A stretch of DNA of 11,680 nucleotides from Hungateiclostridiaceae bacterium UBA3934 (GTDB lineage: Bacteria; Bacillota; Clostridia; Acetivibrionales; DTU013), in contig DGEE01000078.1 in the NCBI GenBank assembly GCA_002385815.1, positions 1 through 11,680 on the forward strand, read 5' to 3'. The notes beneath the pieces were generated by a model. It was not told the origin of the DNA, ran no database searches, and was given only the letters and a program-made list of their open reading frames with translations. Positions 1-6,683 of this stretch are shown here, piece by piece (within the stretch, counting starts at the first letter, position 1; every line of letters starts with the position of its first letter). The translations under genes and the position numbers were made by a program.

Positions 1-1
1 G

Positions 2-130
2 CATTTGCCGGTCGGGCGCGGTTTATTGCAGGACAGCCTTCCCGCCCGCAGAAACACAGCTGTTGCAGTGACCGGCAGCAGTCCCGCATTATTGCGCTTT
101 CTGCTTTATTACTGCTGTCGATTATGGTAA
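2..130 (+). CDS. Possible 3' end of an unidentified gene (partial)
   Basis: One + strand frame is open from the window edge to a TAA at 128-130, giving 42 residues that end in RFLLYYCCRLW. I do not recognise the sequence. It ends 26 bp before the TTG start of the lytic transglycosylase on the same strand, a spacing that would suit an operon partner. Against it, the transglycosylase frame is also open back to the window edge, so a short open frame is weak evidence here. No function is assigned. Confidence 0.3.
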   Translation, partial: HLPVGRGLLQDSLPARRNTAVAVTGSSPALLRFLLYYCCRLW

Positions 131-156
131 AATGGATTTATAATGGAGGTATTCCC

Positions 157-861
157 TTGATACCGAAAATATCAGATATATTTCAACAAAAGCTGAACGA
201 GATCCAAAGCAGGGTACCTGTCAAAATCAGGGGCTCATCATACAGTGTGCCCTTCGAGAAGTATCTGTCCGATGCAGTGGATGGAGCCGCAAACGTTGCC
301 GAAACGATCACTGACCCATCAGACACAACGGCTGCGGATCCGGCCAGTTCGGACGACCAGGGCATATCCTCTTCAACAAAAACCACAGGCTTGCCGGATT
401 CACTCCAAAGAGCACTGAAAGCTCTGGCCGCTTACAAATCCAACAATGTCCTTGAAAAAACCTATATAAATGCTGCAATAGAAAAGGCTATTATCGAGAG
501 CTCGCGAAAATATCACGTGGATGCCAACCTGATCAGAGCTGTCATCAAACAGGAGTCAAACTACAATCCATACGCTGTCTCAAGGGCAGGGGCCCAGGGG
601 CTGATGCAGCTGATGCCGGGTACAGCCGACGCGCTTGGAGTCGTAAATCCCTTTGACATCGAGGAAAATATCGACGGCGGAACCAGGTATCTGAGGGATC
701 AGCTTGTAGCATTCGACGGAGATCTCAGGCTGGCACTGGCAGCATATAATGCAGGTCCGGGAGCTGTTGCGAGATACAATGGCATACCACCCTATGCAGA
801 AACTCAGAACTATGTGAAAAAAGTGCTAGAAAATTACTTCAAATATTCCAATAATGAGTAG
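157..861 (+). CDS. Soluble lytic transglycosylase (SLT/GH23 domain)
   Basis: This enzyme cleaves the MurNAc-GlcNAc bond of peptidoglycan to give 1,6-anhydro products, for wall remodelling or germination. I chose the TTG at 157 because GGAGG at 145-149 sits 7 nt upstream; the ATG at 124 lies before that site. The product is 234 aa. Residues 1-50 contain a QKLNEIQSRV-type leader common in clostridial members, then comes an S/T/D-rich linker, and the catalytic SLT domain spans about residues 110-234. The likely catalytic Glu is E133 in KQESNYNP, followed by GLMQLMP (148-154) and AYNAGPGAV (196-204). I see no signal peptide, so export is unexplained from the sequence. It converges with tsaD. No hairpin terminator is evident after the stop, only a T-rich run. 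Confidence 0.9.
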   Translation: MIPKISDIFQQKLNEIQSRVPVKIRGSSYSVPFEKYLSDAVDGAANVAETITDPSDTTAADPASSDDQGISSSTKTTGLPDSLQRALKALAAYKSNNVLEKTYINAAIEKAIIESSRKYHVDANLIRAVIKQESNYNPYAVSRAGAQGLMQLMPGTADALGVVNPFDIEENIDGGTRYLRDQLVAFDGDLRLALAAYNAGPGAVARYNGIPPYAETQNYVKKVLENYFKYSNNE

Positions 862-1214
862 TTTTTTATTAAACTTGTCCCTCCATGTTTTCAAATTCTG
901 ACACCTGTAATCCACACAATCCACATTGTTATCCACACAAGGAATTACTACATTTTACGCGGTTTCTGAGCAATTTCCACATAATTCACAGGCAAGTTTT
1001 CACAATTATCCGCAGATTTCTGCAACTCTGTTCTCATGCCACTTAGCCCGCAATCCAGCGTCGAATGTACTTTTACAAGTACATTCCGGATCCGGGAGGA
1101 ACAAAACCACTTCCGACATTTTCTGCCAATTGTCGTTTTATTCCATAATTCTCCGCTGATTATTCAAATGCGAAAATGGTATTGTAAAATGTGGAAAAAT
1201 AAAAGTTATCCACA
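862..1214. other. Intergenic DnaA-box-like cluster between convergent genes
   Basis: This gap has no convincing gene. It holds repeated 9-mers close to the DnaA box TTATCCACA. Perfect copies lie at 929-937 and 1206-1214; the second covers the tsaD stop codon. One-mismatch copies lie at 908-916 (TAATCCACA), 1006-1014 (TTATCCGCA) and, on the - strand, 1190-1198 (TTTTCCACA). Weaker copies are at 917-925, 973-981, 982-990 and 996-1004. Most are in one orientation and are stepped 9-14 bp apart in two groups (908-937 and 973-1014). AT-rich stretches lie at 862-900 and 1130-1205. The gap is flanked by gene 3' ends, so promoter function is unlikely. A DnaA-binding cluster is an inference. Confidence 0.6.
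1063..1095. repeat. 10-bp inverted repeat plus adjoining palindrome
   Basis: GAATGTACTT (1063-1072) is exactly complementary to AAGTACATTC (1077-1086) across a 4-nt TTAC loop. The 10-bp palindrome CCGGATCCGG (1086-1095) abuts it. No T-run follows on either strand, so this is not a standard intrinsic terminator, although it sits between two convergent genes. It could be a protein-binding palindrome or a transcript-stabilising hairpin. Confidence 0.6.
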
Positions 1215-2261
1215 GGCAGAGCCCAGTTTAAGCCCGGGAATGGCATTCAGATCAAGTCCTGATATTTTTCCTGCTTTATATCCATAATAAGCAGCTGCTC
1301 CGATCATCGCCGCATTATCGGTGCAAAACACAGGTCTGGGATAAAACATTTCCGCGCCGATTTCTGCTGCTGCTTTCTTCATACTGCTTCTGAGCTGTGA
1401 ATTCGCCGCAACGCCACCGGCCAGCGCTATCTGCTTTACGCCCTTTTGTTCAGCCGCACGTATGGTATTGTGCACAAGTACGTCCACGACTGCCTGCTGG
1501 AAGCTGGCACATACATCAGGGATACTTATTTCTGTGCCCTTCTGGGCATTGCTGTTCAGGTAGTTCAGCACAGCGGTTTTCAGCCCGCTGAAGCTGAAAT
1601 CCAGCGAACCATCGCTGAAGTATACCCTGGGAAAATCGACAGCAAAGCTGTTTCCTGTCCCGGCCTGTACATCTATGAGCGGTCCCCCCGGATATCCAAG
1701 CCCCAGGGCGCGTGCCGTCTTGTCGAATGCCTCACCGGCTGCATCGTCACGTGTCTGACCCATTATCTCAAAATCATTGTAATCCGCAACATATACGATA
1801 TGGCTGTGACCACCGGATACGACCAGGCATATGAAGGGAGGTTCCAGCTTTTCGTGCTCCAGGTAGTTTGCAGCGATATGTCCCTCGATATGATGGACGC
1901 CCACCAATGGCTTTCCTGTGGCAAAAGCCAGTGCCTTGGCGGCTGACAGCCCGACCAGCAGAGCTCCGGCAAGCCCGGGGCCGTATGTCACTGCTATCAC
2001 ATCTATCTGATCCAGGGTGACAGAAGCCTCCTCAAGCGCCTGCCCGACCACAGGCAAAATAAGCTCCACATGCTTGCGTGATGCTATTTCGGGCACTACT
2101 CCCCCGAATTTTTTATGGATATCGATCTGCGATGAGATTATGTTGGATCTGACCCTTCTCCCGTTCTCAACAACGGCAGCAGAGGTCTCATCACAGCTCG
2201 TTTCCAGAGCCAGTATGAGGATGTCTTCCGTATTTACGTCAACCAATTGGAACACCTTCAT
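1206..2261 (-). CDS. tsaD: tRNA N6-adenosine threonylcarbamoyltransferase TsaD
   Basis: TsaD transfers the threonylcarbamoyl group from threonylcarbamoyl-AMP to A37 of ANN-decoding tRNAs, working with TsaB and TsaE. The 351-residue product matches family length. It shows LALETSCDETSAAVV near the N-terminus, VPEIASRKH (57-64), the metal-binding HHIEGH (likely H124 and H128), VVSGGHS, GEAFDKTARALGLGYPGGP, GGVAAN (282-287) and the C-terminal CTDNAAMIG with D315. The start is uncertain. The ATG at 2261 has no ribosome binding site, whereas a TTG at 2246-2244 has AAGGTG 6 nt upstream; using it gives 346 aa beginning just before the conserved core. The gene has its own promoter at 2298-2326 and is cut off from uppP by a terminator. 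Its TAA lies within a perfect DnaA box. Confidence 0.95.
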   Translation of the reverse strand: MKVFQLVDVNTEDILILALETSCDETSAAVVENGRRVRSNIISSQIDIHKKFGGVVPEIASRKHVELILPVVGQALEEASVTLDQIDVIAVTYGPGLAGALLVGLSAAKALAFATGKPLVGVHHIEGHIAANYLEHEKLEPPFICLVVSGGHSHIVYVADYNDFEIMGQTRDDAAGEAFDKTARALGLGYPGGPLIDVQAGTGNSFAVDFPRVYFSDGSLDFSFSGLKTAVLNYLNSNAQKGTEISIPDVCASFQQAVVDVLVHNTIRAAEQKGVKQIALAGGVAANSQLRSSMKKAAAEIGAEMFYPRPVFCTDNAAMIGAAAYYGYKAGKISGLDLNAIPGLKLGSACG

Positions 2262-2280
2262 TTATACAGATTTCGTATAA
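2262..2280. promoter_or_regulatory. Inverted repeat just upstream of tsaD
   Basis: TTATAC (2262-2267) and GTATAA (2275-2280) are 6-bp arms around a 7-bp spacer, directly before the tsaD ATG and about 12-30 nt after the predicted transcription start. The position suits a repressor site or a small 5'-leader structure. The site is AT-rich, so chance is possible. Confidence 0.35.
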
Positions 2281-2297
2281 GCAGATATACAATATGT

Positions 2298-2326
2298 ATG
2301 ATATCCCAAATGAACCCTATTTACAA
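2298..2326 (-). promoter_or_regulatory. Predicted sigma-A promoter of tsaD
   Basis: On the - strand, TTGTAA (2326-2321) and TATCAT (2303-2298) are separated by 17 bp. They match the sigma-A consensus at 4/6 and 5/6. The start would be near 2291, giving a leader of about 30 nt before tsaD. It lies downstream of the terminator at 2349-2378, which makes tsaD an independent transcription unit. Confidence 0.55.
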
Positions 2327-2348
2327 GGCGGGTTTTTCAAGGATATGC

Positions 2349-2378
2349 AAAAAGAAGCACGGAGCTGTGACTCCATGC
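2349..2378 (-). terminator. Rho-independent terminator between uppP and tsaD
   Basis: The - strand RNA forms an 8-bp stem, GCATGGAG with CTCCGTGC (one G-U pair), around a 6-nt loop (TCACAG). It is followed at once by TTCTTTTT (2356-2349). It would end transcription coming from uppP, or the short unit starting at the promoter at 2411-2419. Confidence 0.75.
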
Positions 2379-2410
2379 ACAAATAAGGGAAAACGCTAAT
2401 GTCCACTTTG

Positions 2411-2439
2411 ATTATAGCAGGCTGCGGGCAGTAGTTAAA
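2411..2439 (-). promoter_or_regulatory. Extended -10 promoter ending 33 bp before a terminator
   Basis: The - strand carries TGCTATAAT (2419-2411), a perfect extended -10 element. The -35 position at 17-bp spacing reads TTTAAC (2439-2434), only 3/6, which is tolerable with a TGn extension. Transcription would begin near 2404 and meet the terminator whose stem starts at 2378. No open frame with a ribosome binding site lies between, so the product would be an RNA of about 55 nt or an attenuated leader of tsaD. Confidence 0.45.
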
Positions 2440-2478
2440 TAGTCCCTTGTTCCCTGTTGCATTAGGTAAATAGTCCCT
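2436..2478. repeat. Direct repeat of TAAATAGTCCCT
   Basis: The same 12 bp occur at 2436-2447 and 2467-2478, exactly 31 bp apart start to start (about three helical turns). The first copy overlaps the -35 position of the extended -10 promoter, as a regulator-binding site would. A related AGTCC half-site is in the adjacent palindrome. Confidence 0.6.
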
Positions 2479-2509
2479 GCAATATGAGACTTTAGTCCTA
2501 TATTGCAGG
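2476..2509. repeat. 34-bp near-perfect inverted repeat
   Basis: CCTGCAATAT (2476-2485) and ATATTGCAGG (2500-2509) are exact inverted arms. Inside them GACT (2488-2491) mirrors AGTC (2494-2497) around TT. The first arm overlaps the end of the second TAAATAGTCCCT copy. It lies 46 bp past the uppP stop and lacks a T-run on either strand, so it is not an obvious terminator. It reads better as an operator or mRNA 3' hairpin. Confidence 0.6.
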
Positions 2510-2554
2510 TCAATATGTTTCGCATGCACGGGACCTCATTCTATCAGGTATGCA

Positions 2555-3340
2555 TCATCTCAGCAGAGCAGTGGCTATGACTATGGCCCCGAGTACGAGC
2601 CTGTAGACGGCAAAAATGCCAAAGCCTTTTCTTCTCAGATACTCGAGAAGGAATTTTATACTGAACAGGCCCACGACTGCCGATGTCAGTATGGCTACCA
2701 TGAACGGAAAGGCGTCCACGGGAACACTGATAAGATCTTTGGCCTTATAAACGCCACTCAGGAATATAAAGGGTGTGGAAAGCAAAAATGTAAACCTGGC
2801 CGCGTCCTCTCTTTTTATCTTCATTGCCCGGCCTGCAGCCATGGTTATGCCTGAACGCGATACGCCCGGTATCATGGCCAGCGCCTGCGAAACCCCTATC
2901 AGAAAGCTCCTTTTGGGGCCGATATCCATGAGCTCGACCTCGGAGCGTGAAAATCTGTCGGCGACATAAATCACGATACCCATTACTGCGAGCATAATGC
3001 CGATCAGCAGGGGATTCCTGAAGGTGGTCTCCACATGCTCCTCGAAAATCAGTCCGAGTACCCCTCCTGGTACACAAGCCAGTACTATGTACCAAAACAG
3101 CTTACCCTCCGGTGATTTCACATCGGTCAGGCCAGCCCTGATGAGATTGATCCAGTCTTTCCAGAAGAATATGATCACCGCTGCCAGAGTACCCAAATGC
3201 AGTGCTATGTCAAATGCCAGGCCGGGATCCTTCCAGCCGAAAAACCACGGTGCCAGCGTTATGTGCGCTGTGCTCGATATCGGTAAAAATTCGCCCAGCC
3301 CCTGCAAGATGCCGTAAATAATCGCTTCCAGCAAACTCAT
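2555..3340 (-). CDS. uppP: Undecaprenyl-diphosphatase UppP (BacA family)
   Basis: This integral membrane enzyme dephosphorylates undecaprenyl diphosphate to the monophosphate, recycling the lipid carrier for peptidoglycan and other wall polymers. High levels of such enzymes give bacitracin resistance. I chose the ATG at 3340 because a GGGGGG run (3353-3348) is 7 nt upstream; the product is 261 aa. An upstream in-frame ATG at 3382 would add 14 residues but has no such site. Family motifs are Q13-GLG-E17-FLPISSTAH, matching the (E/Q)xxxE motif, and PGVSRSGIT (158-166). Several hydrophobic membrane segments run through the protein. Position 16 is Gly where Thr is common (GLTEFLP in relatives). 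It follows lonB after about 170 bp, with a weak promoter candidate between them. Confidence 0.95.
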   Translation of the reverse strand: MSLLEAIIYGILQGLGEFLPISSTAHITLAPWFFGWKDPGLAFDIALHLGTLAAVIIFFWKDWINLIRAGLTDVKSPEGKLFWYIVLACVPGGVLGLIFEEHVETTFRNPLLIGIMLAVMGIVIYVADRFSRSEVELMDIGPKRSFLIGVSQALAMIPGVSRSGITMAAGRAMKIKREDAARFTFLLSTPFIFLSGVYKAKDLISVPVDAFPFMVAILTSAVVGLFSIKFLLEYLRRKGFGIFAVYRLVLGAIVIATALLR

Positions 3341-3404
3341 TTTGATTCCCCCCGAATGCCAGTTTATTACACCTGCGTGCAAAAGAAGAACTATCCCTCT
3401 CAGG

Positions 3405-3433
3405 ATAACACATTACAGGACGCGAGTATACAA
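3405..3433 (-). promoter_or_regulatory. Weak candidate promoter for uppP
   Basis: On the - strand, TTGTAT (3433-3428) and TGTTAT (3410-3405) are 17 bp apart, matching consensus at 3/6 and 4/6. The start would be about 60 nt ahead of the uppP ATG. The match is poor, and read-through from lonB is an equally good explanation because no terminator hairpin is visible after the lonB stop. Confidence 0.25.
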
Positions 3434-3509
3434 AAAACTGCGACTGCGGCAGCATTGTTTATCTCCCTACAGATATATACCTGGGATCCGGTTTTATGTC
3501 TGTGTTTCA

Positions 3510-5207
3510 TCAAAAACTTTTTTCTATGGCGGGGGAAGCGGCAAAGACAGACACCGCCGGTTTTTGTACCGGTATTTCCCCGTCCTGCTGCAGTTCGCCC
3601 GGATGGAATATATGCCTGATGACTTCTGTGATATCATCGACGGGCAACACTTCGATCCCGATATTTTCAAATGTTTCCTGCCAGTTTTCCCTGGGTATCA
3701 GGACCGTGTTGATGCCTGCCTGCCTTGCAGCTTCCACCTTGGCAGCCACTCCGCCAACAGGCTTCACCTTGCCCCTTATGGATATCTCGCCGGTTAGTGC
3801 TATATCGCTGCTCACAGGCAGATTGAAGATCGCTGAATATATCGCGGCGGCTATCGCTATACCTGCCGATGGTCCATCTATAGGTATCCCGCCAGGGAAG
3901 TTGAGATGTATGTCATATTCTCTCGCGTCCACATTCAGGAACTTTTTCAGAACAGTCAACACATTTTCAACAGAAGACTTTGCCGAGCTGATCCTTTTCA
4001 GCTTATGGCCTCTGCCGTCCATTTCTTCCTCTTCGACTATGCCGGTGACCTTGATGGCACCCTTGCCGGACTGGACCTTCATTGCTGTGACTTCTATGTC
4101 GATGACGACACCGGTGGCATTGCCGAAAACAGCAAGCCCGTTGATGCATCCCACCTGCTTCTCCTGTGCCGATACCTTCTTTTCGATCCTGGGACTGTAA
4201 TGTCCGAATTCAACTACCCATTCGATGTCCTTCCTGGTGATGGTGCTGCGCTCCTCAACGTGTATCACTCCTCCGGCTATCTGGATTATGTTGACCGCAT
4301 CTCTTCCATTCTGCGCATATTTCGCAATCAACTCAGCGCAGCCCTCTTCCATCCTGAAACCACCCCTTTTTGCCGCATTACTGGCTATTACAGCTATTTC
4401 ATCGGCTGTGAGAGGTCTGAAATATATTTCGACACATCTTGAGCGAAGAGCCGGCGGCAGCTCCTCTGCCGTCCTGGTCGTGGCTCCGACAAGTCTGAAA
4501 TCGGCCGGCAGCCCCTTCTGGAATATCTCATGTATATGTGCCGGGATATTGGTGTCTTCAGTGCTGTAATATGCGCTTTCGAGCATCACCTTACGGTCCT
4601 CCAGCACTTTCAGCAGCTTGTTCATTTGTATGGGATGCAGCTCACCGATCTCGTCGATGAACAGTATGCCCCCGTGTGCTTTGGTCACGGCACCCGGTTT
4701 AGGCTGAGGGATACCGGCTACACCGTATGCACCTGCACCCTGGTAGATCGGGTCGTGTACGGAACCGATCAGAGGATCGGCAATACCGCGCTCATCAAAC
4801 CTCAGTATCGTTGCGTCTACCTCGACGAATTTGGATTCTCTCCTGAAAGGAGATATAAGCATCTGCTTTGCCTCTTCGAGTATGACTCTTGCCGCAGCGG
4901 TCTTCCCGACTCCCGGGGGACCGTAAATGATGACATGCTGCGGATTAGGTCCGCAGAGTGCGGCCCGGAGAGCCTTCAAACCCTGCTCCTGGCCGATTAT
5001 ATCTGTTATCGAAGCCGGTCTGGTTTTTTCAGATAAGGGTTCCGTCAGCTTTATTTCCTTCAGTCGGCGCAGCTTCTCCAATTCCTTCCGGGATTCTTTC
5101 TCAATGGCACTTTTGTTGCCCTGCTGCGATTTGAGCAGGTTCAGAAAGTAAATGCCAATTATAACTGAAAAGAAAAATTGTATTATCAGAAAGGTACTGG
5201 TCAGCAT
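3510..5207 (-). CDS. lonB: ATP-dependent protease LonB (sporulation type)
   Basis: LonB is an AAA+ serine protease; the Bacillus homologue is made in the forespore. Its 565 residues start with a hydrophobic stretch (about 5-24), probably a membrane anchor. A charged, coiled-coil-like segment (about 30-60) follows in place of the LonA N-domain. The AAA+ module has Walker A GPPGVGKT (96-103), Walker B ILFIDEIGE (181-189) and the arginine-rich RSRC (255-258). The protease domain carries the catalytic dyad S447 in DGPSAG and K490 in PVGGVAAK, 43 residues apart as in other Lon proteases. The last 30 or so residues form a divergent tail. AGGAGG (5220-5215) lies 7 nt before the ATG. It is separated from clpX by a terminator, so it needs its own promoter; I could not find a convincing sigma-A, F or G one. 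The frequent neighbours lonA and ysxC/engB do not follow it. Confidence 0.95.
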   Translation of the reverse strand: MLTSTFLIIQFFFSVIIGIYFLNLLKSQQGNKSAIEKESRKELEKLRRLKEIKLTEPLSEKTRPASITDIIGQEQGLKALRAALCGPNPQHVIIYGPPGVGKTAAARVILEEAKQMLISPFRRESKFVEVDATILRFDERGIADPLIGSVHDPIYQGAGAYGVAGIPQPKPGAVTKAHGGILFIDEIGELHPIQMNKLLKVLEDRKVMLESAYYSTEDTNIPAHIHEIFQKGLPADFRLVGATTRTAEELPPALRSRCVEIYFRPLTADEIAVIASNAAKRGGFRMEEGCAELIAKYAQNGRDAVNIIQIAGGVIHVEERSTITRKDIEWVVEFGHYSPRIEKKVSAQEKQVGCINGLAVFGNATGVVIDIEVTAMKVQSGKGAIKVTGIVEEEEMDGRGHKLKRISSAKSSVENVLTVLKKFLNVDAREYDIHLNFPGGIPIDGPSAGIAIAAAIYSAIFNLPVSSDIALTGEISIRGKVKPVGGVAAKVEAARQAGINTVLIPRENWQETFENIGIEVLPVDDITEVIRHIFHPGELQQDGEIPVQKPAVSVFAASPAIEKSF

Positions 5208-5271
5208 TCCATCTCCTCCTCGGATATTGCCGCATCATAAGTGTTTGTTTCTAAAATAGTATTGACATTAA

Positions 5272-5285
5272 GGATAAATTTATCC
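5272..5285. promoter_or_regulatory. 14-bp perfect palindrome upstream of lonB
   Basis: GGATAAATTTATCC reads the same on both strands. It sits 65-78 bp ahead of the lonB ATG and just beyond the clpX terminator, where the lonB promoter must lie. A transcription-factor operator is a reasonable reading. The same bases run into TTATCCACG (5280-5288), one mismatch from a DnaA box. Confidence 0.45.
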
Positions 5286-5300
5286 ACGTTTCAGGGCATC

Positions 5301-5336
5301 AAAAAACGGGCATGGCTTCTTCAAAGCCGTACCCGT
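5301..5336 (-). terminator. Rho-independent terminator of the tig-clpP-clpX unit
   Basis: The - strand RNA forms a 13-bp stem with one C-A mismatch and one G-U pair. The arms are 5324-5336 and 5306-5318, around a 5-nt TGAAG loop, followed by TTTTTT. It starts 38 bp after the clpX stop and ends 93 bp before lonB. Confidence 0.9.
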
Positions 5337-5374
5337 CGGTGATTTCCTGTGTCCTGTCCTGTGGAGCTGACCTC

Positions 5375-6670
5375 TCAGGATGCGCTTTCCTTCTTTACTC
5401 TTGATTTCTTGCCCGTTGATTTCTTGATGGGTTTCCTGTTCTCATTTATTATCAAAGTCGGTTGCGTCCTGTTTTCCACGGTATCCTTTGTAACGATGCA
5501 TTTTTCAATATTATTGGATGAGGGTATGTCATACATGACATCCAGCATTATCTCCTCTATGATGGCCCTGAGCCCTCTCGCTCCGGTATCTCTGGCCAGA
5601 GCCTTGTCAGCTATCGCTTCAAGGGCATCCGGTTCGAATTCCAGCAGTGTATCGTCCAGCTCAAACAGCTTCTGGTACTGCTTTACAAGAGCATTCTTGG
5701 GCTCGGTCAGGATCTTGACCAGTGCCCCCCTGTCAAGAGGCGACAATGTGACGATCACCGGCAGTCTGCCGACAAATTCGGGTATAAGTCCATATTTGAG
5801 CAGATCCTGAGGCAGTATCTGAGCCAGTATCTTGCCGATATCTTCCTCCCGTTTGCTCTCTATCTTCGCACCAAAGCCTATGGCCCTGGTCCCTATCCTG
5901 TTTTTTATGATCTTGTCTATGCCGTCAAAAGCTCCTCCACAGATGAACAGGATGTTTGTAGTGTCGATCTGGATGAACTCCTGATGCGGATGCTTCCTGC
6001 CTCCCTGCGGTGGCACTGATGCCGTCGTGCCTTCGAGTATCTTGAGAAGCGCCTGCTGCACGCCTTCTCCGCTGACATCCCTTGTGATCGAAGGATTCTC
6101 AGACTTCCTGGCTATCTTGTCTATCTCATCGATATAAATGATTCCCTTTTCTGCACGCTCGATGTCGTAGTCGGCAGCCTGGATGAGCTTCAGCAGTATG
6201 TTTTCAACGTCCTCACCCACATAGCCCGCTTCTGTCAATGAAGTAGCATCGGCTATGGCAAAGGGTACGTTCAGCAGCCTGGCCAGCGTCTGTGCCAGCA
6301 GAGTCTTCCCGCTACCTGTCGGTCCGATCATCACTATATTACTTTTCTGTATCTCGACGTCACCGGACCTGACATCTGCGTTGATCCTCTTGTAATGGTT
6401 GTACACTGCCACGGCCAGAGACTTCTTTGCCGACTCCTGGCCAATGACATACTGATCCAGTATCGCTTTTATTTCTTTCGGCTTGGGTATATTGCTGACC
6501 TCTGCATCTGCCCTCATATCATCGAATTCTTCCTCGATGATCTCAGAGCACAGCTCGATACATTCATCACAAATATATACCCCGGGGCCTGCGACCAACC
6601 TTTTGACCTGTTCCTGAGTTTTGCCGCAGAAGGAACATTTCAACTGCTTCTTCTCATCATATCTGGACAT
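5375..6670 (-). CDS. clpX: ATP-dependent Clp protease ATP-binding subunit ClpX
   Basis: ClpX is the hexameric AAA+ unfoldase that recognises substrates and feeds them into ClpP in the cytoplasm. It has 431 residues, slightly longer than the roughly 420 of Bacillus. The N-terminal zinc-binding domain has C12, C15, C34 and C37. Walker A is GPTGSGKT (116-123) and Walker B is IIYIDEIDK (177-185). The substrate-gripping pore loop is GYVGED (149-154). The ClpP-docking IGF loop is at 264-266, so partnership with the adjacent ClpP is supported directly. The C-terminus ends in a lysine-rich tail (about 412-428). The start ATG has GGGTGGAG just upstream, a rather close site. The gene begins 13 bp after the clpP stop, consistent with cotranscription. 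Confidence 0.98.
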   Translation of the reverse strand: MSRYDEKKQLKCSFCGKTQEQVKRLVAGPGVYICDECIELCSEIIEEEFDDMRADAEVSNIPKPKEIKAILDQYVIGQESAKKSLAVAVYNHYKRINADVRSGDVEIQKSNIVMIGPTGSGKTLLAQTLARLLNVPFAIADATSLTEAGYVGEDVENILLKLIQAADYDIERAEKGIIYIDEIDKIARKSENPSITRDVSGEGVQQALLKILEGTTASVPPQGGRKHPHQEFIQIDTTNILFICGGAFDGIDKIIKNRIGTRAIGFGAKIESKREEDIGKILAQILPQDLLKYGLIPEFVGRLPVIVTLSPLDRGALVKILTEPKNALVKQYQKLFELDDTLLEFEPDALEAIADKALARDTGARGLRAIIEEIMLDVMYDIPSSNNIEKCIVTKDTVENRTQPTLIINENRKPIKKSTGKKSRVKKESAS

Positions 6671-6683
6671 TACTCCACCCCAT

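Noticed and set aside
139..144. A perfect TATAAT just before the transglycosylase gene
   Set aside because: It directly abuts the ribosome binding site (145-149). A transcript starting from it would lack that site, and no -35 is evident.
926..1287. Two small + strand open frames in the transglycosylase-tsaD gap
   Set aside because: Neither has a ribosome binding site, one runs into tsaD antisense, and the sequence is explained better by DnaA-like boxes and AT-rich DNA.
2317..2529. A 70-codon - strand open frame in the uppP-tsaD gap
   Set aside because: It has no ribosome binding site and runs through the inverted repeat, the promoter and the terminator, so it is not a credible gene.
3210..3455. 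An 81-codon - strand open frame with a good AGGGAG site, starting upstream of uppP
   Set aside because: More than half of it overlaps uppP in another frame, and the product resembles no family I know. A short uORF effect on uppP cannot be excluded.
5262..5267. A perfect TTGACA on the + strand between lonB and clpX
   Set aside because: No -10-like sequence lies 16-18 bp downstream, and nothing on the + strand there needs a promoter; it would only read into clpX antisense.
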